A stretch of DNA of 64,000 bases from an uncultured Oscillospiraceae bacterium (GCA_944385485.1 CALWXL010000002.1:1-64000), one strand, 5' to 3'. Numbered from the stretch's first letter, positions 17,009 to 24,374 are shown. The notes: generated by a model not told the origin, from the sequence alone. Numbers and translations: made by a program.

Positions 17009-17058
17009 ATTATAGCAAGAAACCTCTTAATATACAATCGGCAGCGTAGAGCTGTCAA
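17009..17058 (-). promoter_or_regulatory. Two overlapping sigma-A promoters of the nuclease operon
   Basis: On the minus strand, TTGACA (17053-17058), 18-bp spacer, TATATT (17029-17034). Overlapping it are TTGTAT (17032-17037), 17-bp spacer, TATAAT (17009-17014). Transcription would start near 17000, leaving an untranslated leader of about 175 nt that contains a small CGGC/GCCG hairpin. Confidence 0.75.
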
Positions 17059-17130
17059 GGATATTGATGAAAATTTTTGAAGTTTTCTGCAAGAGAACTG
17101 GATAAATTCAGCGTTCGCAGAACGCGCAGC

Positions 17131-17246
17131 CGCAGAACATAGTTCTGCGTTCATGGGGGCTTGGGGGCTTGCCCTCAACAAGCAAACAGCACCAGAAACG
17201 GTATGACCGTTCCGGTGCTGTGGAGCCTGTGTGTATTAACACAGGC
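17131..17246. other. Cluster of inverted repeats, candidate oriT
   Basis: Four hairpins lie in 116 bp of non-coding DNA: CGCAGAAC/GTTCTGCG (17131-17149), GCTTG/CAAGC (17167-17183), CAGCACC..GG/CC..GGTGCTG with a bulge (17187-17220) and GCCTGTGT/ACACAGGC (17225-17246). A G-rich stretch CATGGGGGCTTGGGGGCTTG lies between the first two. Arrays of inverted repeats around a short nick region are typical of oriT. The location 9 kb from the relaxase is unusual, so the call is tentative. Confidence 0.4.
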
Positions 17247-17559
17247 ATTGCTTGCCTCTTTTCCCGCAGGAAATAATAGTTACCCGAACCGGAAGCGTTC
17301 TCCCGCAAAATGGAGGATAGTTGCAGAGAATAACACTAAATGCGACAAATGTTTCAAAAATCCTGTGATAAAATGGCGTTGTCAAAGATATTTTGGCGTT
17401 TAGGAGGCAAAAAGGAAATGTTGTAACGATACCGGAGACTTTATGCGTAAAATAATTGAAAAACAAATTCAAGCATTAAAAAAAGCCAGCTAATTCCTCC
17501 TATATGGTGTTCCATTGGTTGCGAAAAATGTTGGAATGTAGAGAATAAAAACGATATTT

Positions 17560-17597
17560 GCGCCCGTGTGTCATTGTGTCACACGGGCGCTTTTCTG
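17560..17597 (+). terminator. Terminator-like hairpin
   Basis: GCGCCCGTGTG / CACACGGGCGC (11 bp, 17560-17570 with 17580-17590) followed by TTTTCTGTTTTT. No coding gene ends immediately upstream, so it may end a non-coding transcript or act as an attenuator upstream of the sigma-like gene. Confidence 0.75.
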
Positions 17598-17660
17598 TTT
17601 TTGCAGAGAAGGTCGGCTCAATATTGTTCCCGGATCATTCCACGGTGTCGTTCACCACCC

Positions 17661-17702
17661 CCATTCGATTCACTCGCCAACTGCCCGTGAATCGAATGGA
17701 GG
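17661..17702 (+). promoter_or_regulatory. 13-bp inverted repeat overlapping the ribosome site of the sigma-like gene
   Basis: CCATTCGATTCAC (17661-17673) pairs perfectly with GTGAATCGAATGG (17687-17699). The GGAGG ribosome site is 17698-17702, so its first bases lie in the stem. It may act in RNA as translational control or in DNA as an operator. Confidence 0.7.
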
Positions 17703-17708
17703 TACATA

Positions 17709-18131
17709 ATGAAAGCAATCAATTTGAAGGAGCTGTATCCTGATATATATAAGGAAGATGTATTTGTAGAGGTAAGCGATGAAATCCAAGGAATATTTCA
17801 AGATGCCAAGCGCGCAGAAGCAGCCTATGACCGACAGAAGTATCGGTATAAGGCTCACTACTCCTTGGATCGAGGCGATGGAATTGAACATGATGCTTTG
17901 CTGAAACCTTTAACGCCGGAGGTGATTTTTGAGGAAAAGCAGCAAAGGGAACAACTGTATTCTGCTGTTATGGATTTGCCGGAATTGCAGGCAAAGCGTA
18001 TCTATGCTCGATACTACCTGGGAATGAGTGTTACGGAGATAGCTCGTGCCGAGGGAGTGAGCAAGAGTAGGGTCAGTGAAAGTATCAAGTACGGACTGAA
18101 ACGACTTTCAAAAATTTTGAAAAAGTTTTAA
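17709..18131 (+). CDS. Sigma-70 region-4-like ICE regulator
   Basis: A 140-aa protein whose C-terminal 60 residues are a sigma-70 region 4 helix-turn-helix: AVMDLPELQAKRIYARYYLG, then MSVTEIARAEGVSKSRVSES. The N-terminal part (YKAHYSLDRGDGIEHDALL) is typical of the short sigma-factor-like proteins encoded next to the integration genes of Tn916/Tn1549-like elements. It probably controls transfer or excision genes. GGAGG lies 6 nt before the ATG but is partly inside a hairpin. Confidence 0.85.
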   Translation: MKAINLKELYPDIYKEDVFVEVSDEIQGIFQDAKRAEAAYDRQKYRYKAHYSLDRGDGIEHDALLKPLTPEVIFEEKQQREQLYSAVMDLPELQAKRIYARYYLGMSVTEIARAEGVSKSRVSESIKYGLKRLSKILKKF

Positions 18132-18291
18132 GGCAGGGGGAACAGTCTACCGGAATTGGTCAGGGTTGTCAGAAGCAAGGTTTTTGAACCATGCTCATGG
18201 CAACTTGACAACCGCATAGACGGCATTTCTGGTACATAACCCATGTACGAGCGAATCAGGCGCGGCGCGAAGATGGACAGCTAAGGAGGTG

Positions 18292-18375
18292 ATGGACAAG
18301 CTGTTCGGAGCGATCAACGCAAGCCTGAAACCTGGAGTTGGCACTTTGGGGCGCGATGACTGCATGGGGGCTTAA
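18292..18375 (+). CDS. Possible 27-aa leader peptide or small protein
   Basis: The frame MDKLFGAINASLKPGVGTLG... ends at 18375. AAGGAGGTG directly precedes the ATG with only 3 nt spacing, so the true start could be slightly downstream or the frame may not be translated. It sits in the leader region of the excisionase gene. Low certainty. Confidence 0.3.
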   Translation: MDKLFGAINASLKPGVGTLGRDDCMGA

Positions 18376-18539
18376 AGATACTTCTTCACGGCCTCCTAAA
18401 GACTTGGGGGGAACCCTGCGGCGCACGAGAAAAACGACGCTGCGGAGTTATGACAGCCGCGCCAGCGGAGACCAGGAATGTTCCCATCGTCAGGGGTGCG
18501 TGGCAAATGTGGCGACTAAATTTTTCAAAGTCAGATACC

Positions 18540-18569
18540 ATGCGCTGGCAACTTCGGTTGCCAGCGCAT
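18540..18569 (+). terminator. Strong UUCG-loop hairpin before excisionase
   Basis: ATGCGCTGGCAAC, TTCG loop, GTTGCCAGCGCAT: a 13-bp perfect stem with the very stable UUCG tetraloop. The U-tract after it is weak, so it may be an attenuator, pause site or RNA-processing element 54 bases before the xis ATG. Confidence 0.65.
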
Positions 18570-18622
18570 TCATGTGATTTTGAAAGCTACAACCACATCC
18601 TTGACAGAAAGGGGGAACACTC

Positions 18623-18853
18623 ATGGAAAAATTGATTTCTCGAAAAGAGGCGGCCAAAATCCTGGGTATCAGCATTGCAACTCTGGATGCGGCGCGAAAC
18701 AGCGGCCTGATTTCCTATGTTCAGTATGTGCAAAACGGCTGCGTGTACTTTACAGATGCGGGCCTTCAGGAGTATATCGCAAAATGCACCCATCGCGCAA
18801 AGCCTGTGGAAAAGAATGCTACATATCGTAAACCACGAAGTGCCAAAGCATAA
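18623..18853 (+). CDS. xis: Excisionase-type HTH protein
   Basis: A 76-aa protein with a winged-helix excisionase/MerR-like fold: ISRKEAAKILGISIATLDAA, RNSGLISYVQ, then VYFTDAGLQEYIAKC and a basic tail (RKPRSAKA). It lies 84 bp before the integrase gene on the same strand, the standard xis-int order. It is expected to bend DNA at the element end and favour excision. Ribosome site AAAGGGGGAAC before the ATG. Confidence 0.85.
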   Translation: MEKLISRKEAAKILGISIATLDAARNSGLISYVQYVQNGCVYFTDAGLQEYIAKCTHRAKPVEKNATYRKPRSAKA

Positions 18854-18937
18854 ACGATTCCGTATCCTTGCTGGAATCCAAGATGTCTGATAAAACAAAG
18901 GTACAGCGCTGGAGAACATTCTTAGGAGGTGACGGAA

Positions 18938-20170
18938 TTGGCAAGAAGAAAAAAAGCAATTCCTCAATATGGTACAGTCATGCTTAACGGCATTGAATAT
19001 TACAGAACGAGAATCGAAGATGCAGACGGTAAAAGAGTGGCTCTTTATGCTAAGACTGCCGAAGAACTCTTTGAAAAAGTTGAAGAAGCAAAAAGGCAGA
19101 TCGAAGAAGCGATTTTCCGCAGAAGTACACCGACAGTAGCCGAGTATTGCGAAAAATGGCTGGTTATTCAGTCTGGAAGAATCCGGTCCACAACATTGGT
19201 GGATTATACTTCAAAGGTTAAGAACTATATCGTAAAGCCTTTGGGAGATAAGTATATGGCCGATGTAACAGCTGATGATATAAAGCTGGCATTGGTTCCA
19301 GTCGCGGAAAAATCCAGCTCTGTCTATAAATCGGTAAATATGCTTTATAAATGTATTTTCGATTCTGCGGTTGAAAGCAATGTGATTTCCCATTCACCTT
19401 GTCTGGGAATCTCATGGAAGGGCGGAAAACCCAAAAAAGAGCGAGAAGCTTTGACGGATGAACAGGCAAAAAGATTATTGTCTGCCATCAAAGGGCTTCC
19501 TCCGTATGTGTTTGTTATGATCGGTTTGTATGCTGGGCTACGGCGTGAAGAAATTCTCGGATTACAGTGGGACTGCGTACATTTGGATGCCCAAGCTCCA
19601 TATTTGTCTGTAAGAAGGGCGTGGCATTCCGAGCATAACAGGCCGGTAATTTCAACGGAGTTGAAAACACCTGCTGCAAGGCGAGATGTTCCCTTACCGG
19701 ATCAGCTTGTAAAATGCCTACGGGAAGCCAAGAAAAACTCCAAGTCCGATTTTGTAGTTGCAAACCGAGATGGCGGCCCACTTTCCTACACACAGTTCAA
19801 ACGCGTCTGGCAATACATCGTAACTCGCTCTACAAAAGAAAGGACCTATGTGCGGTATATCAATGGGCAGAAGATCACTAAAACTGTGACCCCCGTCTTA
19901 GGTGAGAAAGCTGCTCACAACGGAAATGTAGTGTATAGCCTGGACTTCCAGGTGACACCCCATCAGCTCCGCCATACCTACATTACAAATCTGATTCATG
20001 CGTCTGTTGACCCGAAAACAGTTCAGTATTTGGCAGGACATGAGAACAGCCAAATCACCATGGACATCTATGCAAAGGTAAAATACAATAAGCCAGAGCA
20101 ACTACTGTCTGTGGTTAATGGTGCTTTCAGTTCAAGACCACTCGTTGCACCCCCCGAAAACATGGGTTAA
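18938..20170 (+). CDS. int: Tyrosine recombinase integrase of the ICE
   Basis: A 410-aa integrase. The catalytic set is visible: Arg202 (GLRREEILGLQW), His342 and Arg345 (HQLRHTYI), His368 (GHENSQ) and Tyr378 (MDIYAKV). The N-terminal part (residues 1-60) resembles the AP2-like arm-binding domain (NGIEYYRTRIEDADGKR), and residues 70-160 form the SAM-like core-binding domain. The TTG at 18938 is preferred as start because AGGAGG (18924-18929) overlaps the GTG at 18929. It catalyses site-specific integration in the 3' end of rpsI, inferred from the adjacent rpsI remnant 72 bp after its stop. Confidence 0.95.
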   Translation: MARRKKAIPQYGTVMLNGIEYYRTRIEDADGKRVALYAKTAEELFEKVEEAKRQIEEAIFRRSTPTVAEYCEKWLVIQSGRIRSTTLVDYTSKVKNYIVKPLGDKYMADVTADDIKLALVPVAEKSSSVYKSVNMLYKCIFDSAVESNVISHSPCLGISWKGGKPKKEREALTDEQAKRLLSAIKGLPPYVFVMIGLYAGLRREEILGLQWDCVHLDAQAPYLSVRRAWHSEHNRPVISTELKTPAARRDVPLPDQLVKCLREAKKNSKSDFVVANRDGGPLSYTQFKRVWQYIVTRSTKERTYVRYINGQKITKTVTPVLGEKAAHNGNVVYSLDFQVTPHQLRHTYITNLIHASVDPKTVQYLAGHENSQITMDIYAKVKYNKPEQLLSVVNGAFSSRPLVAPPENMG

Positions 20171-20241
20171 ATTATGGGTTAAACCAATGCGGCAATCCTC
20201 TAAAAGCCCGGTATATCAAGGGTTTTCGGCTCTGCAAGTCG

Positions 20242-20295
20242 AAGAAGTACGGCCTCAAGGCTGCCCGTCGCGCTCCCCAGTTCAGCAAGCGCTGA
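20242..20295 (+). pseudogene. rpsI: rpsI 3'-end remnant, ICE attachment site (att)
   Basis: In frame this reads KKYGLKAARRAPQFSKR then TGA, the universally conserved C-terminus of ribosomal protein S9. No S9 coding sequence precedes it; the upstream bases are ICE DNA. This is the att copy left when the element recombined into the 3' end of rpsI and rebuilt the gene at its other end. The att core probably lies within about 20240-20295; its exact length needs the left end for comparison. Confidence 0.9.
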
Positions 20296-20314
20296 TTTTT
20301 GGCTCTATCCTCTC

Positions 20315-20349
20315 AAAACCCTGGAACCCTCATGGTTTCCAGGGTTTTT
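20315..20349 (+). terminator. Native rpsI operon terminator
   Basis: AAAACCCTGGAACC / GGTTTCCAGGGTTTT with one bulge, followed by TTTCTTT. It lies 20 bases after the rpsI remnant stop, so it is host DNA now separated from its gene by the ICE. Confidence 0.85.
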
Positions 20350-20408
20350 CTTTCCATGCCACCAGGCCTGTTTCTGGTCTCACAGCCATTGCATCAATGT
20401 TTGACTGT

Positions 20409-20437
20409 TTGACAAATGCCCCACACCGTTATAGAAT
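20409..20437 (+). promoter_or_regulatory. Sigma-A promoter of the acyltransferase/glycosyltransferase operon
   Basis: TTGACA (20409-20414), 17-bp spacer, TAGAAT (20432-20437). Confidence 0.75.
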
Positions 20438-20522
20438 GTCTTTTCATGAATTGGCACCTGGCTCAAGGTCGCCAAGTGCAGGCCATGGCCCTTGACCATG
20501 ACACATTCTTTGTCTGAAAGGG

Positions 20523-21137
20523 ATGACTGTTTTGAGAACCATCCTCTATGCCTTGTTGGGATACCTCTCAGGAAGCGTGTTGTATGCCCAGGTATTCTCC
20601 AGGCTGTTCCACAAACCAAACCCCACAGAGCAGAGCAAGGACCACAACCCAGGAACTGCAAATGCCTTTCAGAACGGGGGCTTTTGGTGCGGCGCACTTA
20701 CCCTGATCTGTGATCTGCTCAAAGGATTGATCCCCGTGTTCTCCTTCCTGTCAGAACCTACGCCCGACCCCTGCGCCTGTGCACTGGTGCTAGCCGCCCC
20801 CGTGATTGGGCACGCCTTCCCCGTCTTCCATCGCTTTCAAGGGGGCAAGGGTATTGCCGTTACCTTCGGGTGCCTGCTGGGCTTGCTTCCCCTCTGTCAG
20901 CCGGTGGCCACATTGGCCATGTATTTCATTCTGTTCTCTGTGGTACTCCAGATCACGCCGCACTTTTACCGCACCCTTGTATCCTACGTCTGTGCATTGG
21001 TCAACATGATTTTTCTTGTGAAACTCCCTGCCATCTGGATGGGCTTTTTGCTCATCTCTGCGGTAGTGATCCTGAGTCTGCATATGAGCAAAGAGCAGCG
21101 AGAACAAATTAAGGTGAAATGCCTATGGACGCGCTGA
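20523..21137 (+). CDS. PlsY-like glycerol-3-phosphate acyltransferase
   Basis: A 204-aa multi-pass membrane protein of the PlsY family, which transfers an acyl group from acyl-phosphate to glycerol-3-phosphate. Conserved blocks are visible: N-terminal YLSGSVLYA, DHNPGTANAFQNGGFWCG with DLLKG (motif 2) and GHAFPVFHRFQGGKGIA (motif 3, the glycine-rich phosphate loop). Motif 2 departs from the usual NPGATNV, so this may be a PlsY paralogue rather than the main housekeeping enzyme. The ATG at 20523 lies directly against GAAAGGG; TTG at 20532 has better spacing. The gene overlaps the next by 19 bp, linking acylation with glycolipid synthesis. Confidence 0.85.
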   Translation: MTVLRTILYALLGYLSGSVLYAQVFSRLFHKPNPTEQSKDHNPGTANAFQNGGFWCGALTLICDLLKGLIPVFSFLSEPTPDPCACALVLAAPVIGHAFPVFHRFQGGKGIAVTFGCLLGLLPLCQPVATLAMYFILFSVVLQITPHFYRTLVSYVCALVNMIFLVKLPAIWMGFLLISAVVILSLHMSKEQREQIKVKCLWTR

Positions 21138-22249
21138 TTCTCTCTTGTGGCACCGGCGGTGGACACAACTCCGCAGCAAAAGCTCTGTTGGAAGAGCTTC
21201 AAATGAGGGGCCATCACGCCGTCATGCTCAATCCCTATACCCTACGCAGCCAGAGACTCACCCGCACCATCGATGGCGCCTATATCTCCATGGTGCAGAA
21301 TGCTCCTCAACTGTTTGGCGCTGTTTACACGGCCGGTGAGCTCTACCGGAAACTTCCCTGCCGATCTCCGGTATATCATATTAACCATCGCATGGTTCCA
21401 TTTATGAAAAAGTACCTGTCCAGCCACCATTATGACGTGATCCTGACCACCCACTTGTATCCGGCGGAGATTCTCACCAATATGAAAAACAGAGACCTCC
21501 AGATCCCCAAAACCATCTTCGTATCCACCGATTATGTCTGCATTCCTTTCACCGAAGAGACCAAATGCGATGCCTATGTCATCCCTGCTCAGGACCTGGC
21601 CTCTGAATATACGAGCCGAGGCATTCCCGAAACGAAACTCCACCCCTTTGGCATTCCAACCAATCCCATCTTTGCCAATCCTCAGAGCAAAGAGGAGGCT
21701 CGCAGACGGCTGGGTCTGGACCTGAACAAAAAGTATATCCTTACCGCAGGGGGAAGTATGGGCGGTGGAACCATCCGAGAGACCATTGATGCACTGATTA
21801 CCGGTGTCTCCTCCTGTGAGGACGTGTCTCTGGTGGTTGTCTGCGGCAACAACCGAGAGCTATATCGCACCCTCACGGACAAGCACCCCAAACACACCAT
21901 CGTCGTAGGATATACCGAGAACATGGCAGATTATATGCGGGCCTCCGATCTGTTTGTCACAAAGCCCGGAGGGCTCTCCTCCACCGAGGCCGCCGTGTGT
22001 GGTATTCCTCTGTTACACGCAGCTGCGATTCCAGGCTGTGAAACCTGCAACGCCCAGTACTTTCATGCCCATGGCATGAGCCAAGCGTGCCACGATCCCC
22101 ACCAGCTCATGGCGATGGCCATGGACCTTCTCTTCGATCAGGCCCAATGCGACACCATGGTAGCTCGTCAACACGCCATGCTGGATGGTTCCGCCCGGGC
22201 CAACATCTGCACACTTGCCGAACACCTGTCCCAAAGCAACCACAAATAA
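21119..22249 (+). CDS. MGDG synthase / diacylglycerol glucosyltransferase-like GT28
   Basis: A 376-aa glycosyltransferase with the MGDG-synthase N-terminal domain (LILSCGTGGGHNSAAKALLE, residues 5-24) and a GT28-type C-terminal UDP-sugar domain (LTAGGSMGGG, VVVCGNNRELY, SDLFVTKPGGLSSTEAAVCG). Such enzymes make mono- or diglycosyl-diacylglycerol, membrane glycolipids and lipoteichoic acid anchors (UgtP-like). Acceptor and sugar cannot be told from sequence. Coupled to the PlsY-like gene. An internal ATG at 21125 is an alternative start. Confidence 0.88.
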   Translation: MPMDALILSCGTGGGHNSAAKALLEELQMRGHHAVMLNPYTLRSQRLTRTIDGAYISMVQNAPQLFGAVYTAGELYRKLPCRSPVYHINHRMVPFMKKYLSSHHYDVILTTHLYPAEILTNMKNRDLQIPKTIFVSTDYVCIPFTEETKCDAYVIPAQDLASEYTSRGIPETKLHPFGIPTNPIFANPQSKEEARRRLGLDLNKKYILTAGGSMGGGTIRETIDALITGVSSCEDVSLVVVCGNNRELYRTLTDKHPKHTIVVGYTENMADYMRASDLFVTKPGGLSSTEAAVCGIPLLHAAAIPGCETCNAQYFHAHGMSQACHDPHQLMAMAMDLLFDQAQCDTMVARQHAMLDGSARANICTLAEHLSQSNHK

Positions 22250-22285
22250 GGAAACAGGTACAGAAACAGCCCCATCGAAACAACG

Positions 22286-22316
22286 GTCGGGCCGCTTAAT
22301 GCGGCCCGACTTTTTA
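22286..22316 (+). terminator. Rho-independent terminator
   Basis: GTCGGGCCGC / GCGGCCCGAC, 5-nt loop, then TTTTTATT. Confidence 0.9.
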
Positions 22317-22338
22317 TTGTCCCATTCTCCTTTGCTTG

Positions 22339-22387
22339 TTGACACCTGTAGACACACGTGGTATACTTTGTTTACAAAGATAAACAA
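22339..22387 (+). promoter_or_regulatory. Sigma-A promoter with BlaI-type operator (module 1)
   Basis: TTGACA (22339-22344), 17-bp spacer, TATACT (22362-22367). Directly after the -10 lies the dyad TTGTTTA / TAAACAA (22368-22374 and 22381-22387), placed so that a bound BlaI-like dimer would block transcription. Confidence 0.8.
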
Positions 22388-22405
22388 CAGAAAGGAGGGT
22401 ATCAC

Positions 22406-22795
22406 ATGGACCACAGCATCAGCTTTACCCAGGCAGAATGGTCGGTGATGGAGTGCCTGTGGGAGGAACACCCCCTCACGGGGCGAGAGGTGACCCAGCG
22501 CATGCAGCAGCGGTGTGGCTGGAGCCGGAGCACCACCCTCACCTTGCTGGGCCGCCTGGAAACCAAAGGTGCGGTGCAGAGCATGACAGAGGAGAAAGGA
22601 CCCAAGGTCTTTTCTCCCCTGCTGGGCCGCGAGGACGCCGCTCTGCAAGAAACCGAGGACTTTCTCAGCCGTGTCTATCATGGGAGTTTGAGCCTGATGG
22701 TCAGCGCCCTTACCAAAAAGCAGGCTCTATCCCGCCAGGAACAGGACGAGCTCTATGAGCTCCTGAAAGGATTGGAGGCGGAGCGCAATGACTGA
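22406..22795 (+). CDS. BlaI/MecI-family repressor, module 1
   Basis: A 129-aa winged-helix repressor: SFTQAEWSVMECLWEEHPLT, REVTQRMQQRCGWSRSTTLT, LLGRLETKGAV and a C-terminal dimerisation part with SLMVSALTKKQALSRQEQDEL. The start at 22406 follows AAAGGAGGG. It overlaps the M56 gene by 8 bp. BlaI-type repressors are inactivated when their partner M56 protein is activated; the inducer here is unknown. Confidence 0.92.
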   Translation: MDHSISFTQAEWSVMECLWEEHPLTGREVTQRMQQRCGWSRSTTLTLLGRLETKGAVQSMTEEKGPKVFSPLLGREDAALQETEDFLSRVYHGSLSLMVSALTKKQALSRQEQDELYELLKGLEAERND

Positions 22796-24374
22796 ATGGG
22801 CTTTGACATCCAGCGTTCTCATTGTCGTGGTTCTGCTGTTACGCCAATGTCTGAAGGGCAGGATCAGCCTGCGGCTCCAGTATGGCCTGTGGGCTTTGGT
22901 GCTGGTGCGGCTGCTCCTTCCCATCAGCTTGGGCCACACGCCGGTGAGCGTGCTTAACGCCGTGGAGACACCCCCGCTCACCCAGGTGGTGACCTTTGTG
23001 GGCGATGGTCCAGATCTCGCCGTGGCGGAGCCAGACCCCGCCCTCCCCTCGGAGCAACAGCAGGAACTATATGAGGAAAACCTCCAGCAAGGGCCGGAGG
23101 AAATGGAGAAAAGCGGCACTCTGGTACACCTGAACCACGTGCTGTTGCTGGTATGGGGCGTAGGTGCGGTGGCGGTAGCCCTGTGGCTGGCGGGGGTCAA
23201 TCTACACTTTGCCCGCCTCCTCCGCCGTAGTCGTCGTGCCCTGGCTGTGGAAGACTGCCCCCTCCCCGTGTATGTCAGCCAAGCCATTCCCACTCCCTGT
23301 CTGTTTGGCCTGGTGCGTCCCTGCATCTATGTGACGCCGTTGACGGCCTCAGACGAGACTCTGCTGCGCCACACCCTGACCCACGAACTCACGCACTACC
23401 GTCATCGGGATTACTTGTGGTCTGCCCTACGCAGCGTGTGTCTGGCTCTGCACTGGTACAATCCCCTGGTATGGCTGGCCGCCGTGGTATCCAGCCGGGA
23501 CGGAGAACTGTGCTGTGACGAGGCCACGGTGGCTCAGCTGGGGGAGGGCGAACGGGCCGCCTACGGCCGCACGCTACTGGCCGTCACCTGCCAGGGCCGC
23601 GGCAACCTGTTGCTCACGGCCACCAGCATGACCGGACGGGGCCGGGACATCAAAGAGCGCATTCTTCTGCTGACCAAACGCCCCAAAACCGCAGCACTTA
23701 CTCTGGCAGCGGTGATGTTGGTAGCTGCCGTGGCCGCGGGCTGCACCTTCACGGGGCCCGCTCCCACCACCACACCGGATCCAGCTCCCAACGAAAACAC
23801 CCCCCAAGCTTTGACCCAAGAAGAATTGGACCGATATGACCAACTGTTCAACCCCATTCAATACAGCTCCGATGGCACGCAAGTTTCCAACCCCCTGTGC
23901 AGCTTCTTCACAAGCTACTATGATCGGCCGGAGGATCTGGATTTGGAGCAGTTCCTGCGGTATTTCCCCGATGATGGTGTTGTAGCAGAGGGCGACATCA
24001 CCCAGCAAGAAACCAACGAAGAACTCCGAGCCTTGCAGGCGCACCCCCTGTGGCCCTTTGGTTCAGCAACCTTCATTCCCCAGCCCATCCACCGCTACAC
24101 CCGGGAGACCGTGGACCAGGTGCTGGAGCAATACGCGGGCATTACCACCCGGGATCTCACCGTTGTGGAGAGCGACGACCTCATCTATCTGGAGGAATAC
24201 GATGCCTGGTATAACTTCACCAGCGACTTTGCGGCTGGCACCTTCTCCTGTGACTCTGGCACCCGCAACGGCAACCGGGTGACTCTGGTGGAAAATGGCT
24301 CCCACTCCGTACTGGTGTTGGAAGAGACATCGGATGGATTCCACATTCTCTCCCACCAGCTGGAAAAGAAATAA
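22788..24374 (+). CDS. BlaR1-like M56 membrane metallopeptidase, module 1
   Basis: A 528-aa protein. The N-terminal about 310 residues form the M56 domain with four membrane helices and the zinc site HELTH (H199, E200, H203) plus GELCCDE; HWYNPLVWL is also typical. After the last helix (about 300-320, ending near AAGC) a unique extracellular domain of about 200 residues begins (TQEELDRYDQLFNPIQYSS ... GSHSVLVLEETSDGFHILS). It is not a penicillin-binding domain: no SxxK/KTG set is seen. So the module probably senses something other than beta-lactams. The substrate should be the BlaI protein encoded upstream. Confidence 0.88.
   Translation: MTEWALTSSVLIVVVLLLRQCLKGRISLRLQYGLWALVLVRLLLPISLGHTPVSVLNAVETPPLTQVVTFVGDGPDLAVAEPDPALPSEQQQELYEENLQQGPEEMEKSGTLVHLNHVLLLVWGVGAVAVALWLAGVNLHFARLLRRSRRALAVEDCPLPVYVSQAIPTPCLFGLVRPCIYVTPLTASDETLLRHTLTHELTHYRHRDYLWSALRSVCLALHWYNPLVWLAAVVSSRDGELCCDEATVAQLGEGERAAYGRTLLAVTCQGRGNLLLTATSMTGRGRDIKERILLLTKRPKTAALTLAAVMLVAAVAAGCTFTGPAPTTTPDPAPNENTPQALTQEELDRYDQLFNPIQYSSDGTQVSNPLCSFFTSYYDRPEDLDLEQFLRYFPDDGVVAEGDITQQETNEELRALQAHPLWPFGSATFIPQPIHRYTRETVDQVLEQYAGITTRDLTVVESDDLIYLEEYDAWYNFTSDFAAGTFSCDSGTRNGNRVTLVENGSHSVLVLEETSDGFHILSHQLEKK

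Larger units (their letters stand above)
16827..17708. other. 882-bp non-coding region
   Basis: It contains the leader and promoters of the nuclease operon, the inverted-repeat cluster at 17131-17246, a terminator-like hairpin at 17560 and the SD-overlapping hairpin before the sigma gene. A 16-codon frame at 17443-17493 (MRKIIEKQIQALKKAS) has no convincing ribosome site. No larger gene is supported. Confidence 0.7.
18132..18622 (+). other. 491-bp region between sigma-like gene and excisionase
   Basis: Mostly non-coding. It holds the spaced inverted repeat GGTTGTCA / TGACAACC (18164-18171 and 18206-18213), the dyad GTACAT..ATGTAC just after it, a 27-codon frame at 18292-18375 and a second short frame from 18450, and a 13-bp UUCG hairpin at 18540-18569. 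Integrase arm sites or an attenuated leader for xis are plausible. Confidence 0.55.
1..20295. mobile_element. Integrative and conjugative element, right-hand part (Tn1549/CTn-like), integrated in rpsI 3' end
   Basis: The segment carries conjugation and integration genes of one element: SNF2-like helicase, DUF3848/3849 protein, MobC, CD1845-like protein, relaxase, sigma-70-like regulator, excisionase and tyrosine integrase. It ends at 20295 in a short copy of the 3' end of rpsI directly followed by a terminator, which is the expected footprint of integrase-mediated insertion at that gene. The type IV secretion genes and the intact rpsI should lie left of the window. Cargo comprises an XRE/two-membrane-protein cassette and a restriction-modification island. 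The left boundary is not visible, so the element is partial here. Confidence 0.88.

Noticed and set aside
17443..17493. 16-codon frame MRKIIEKQIQALKKAS
   Set aside because: No clear ribosome site and too short to judge; could be a remnant of a lost gene.
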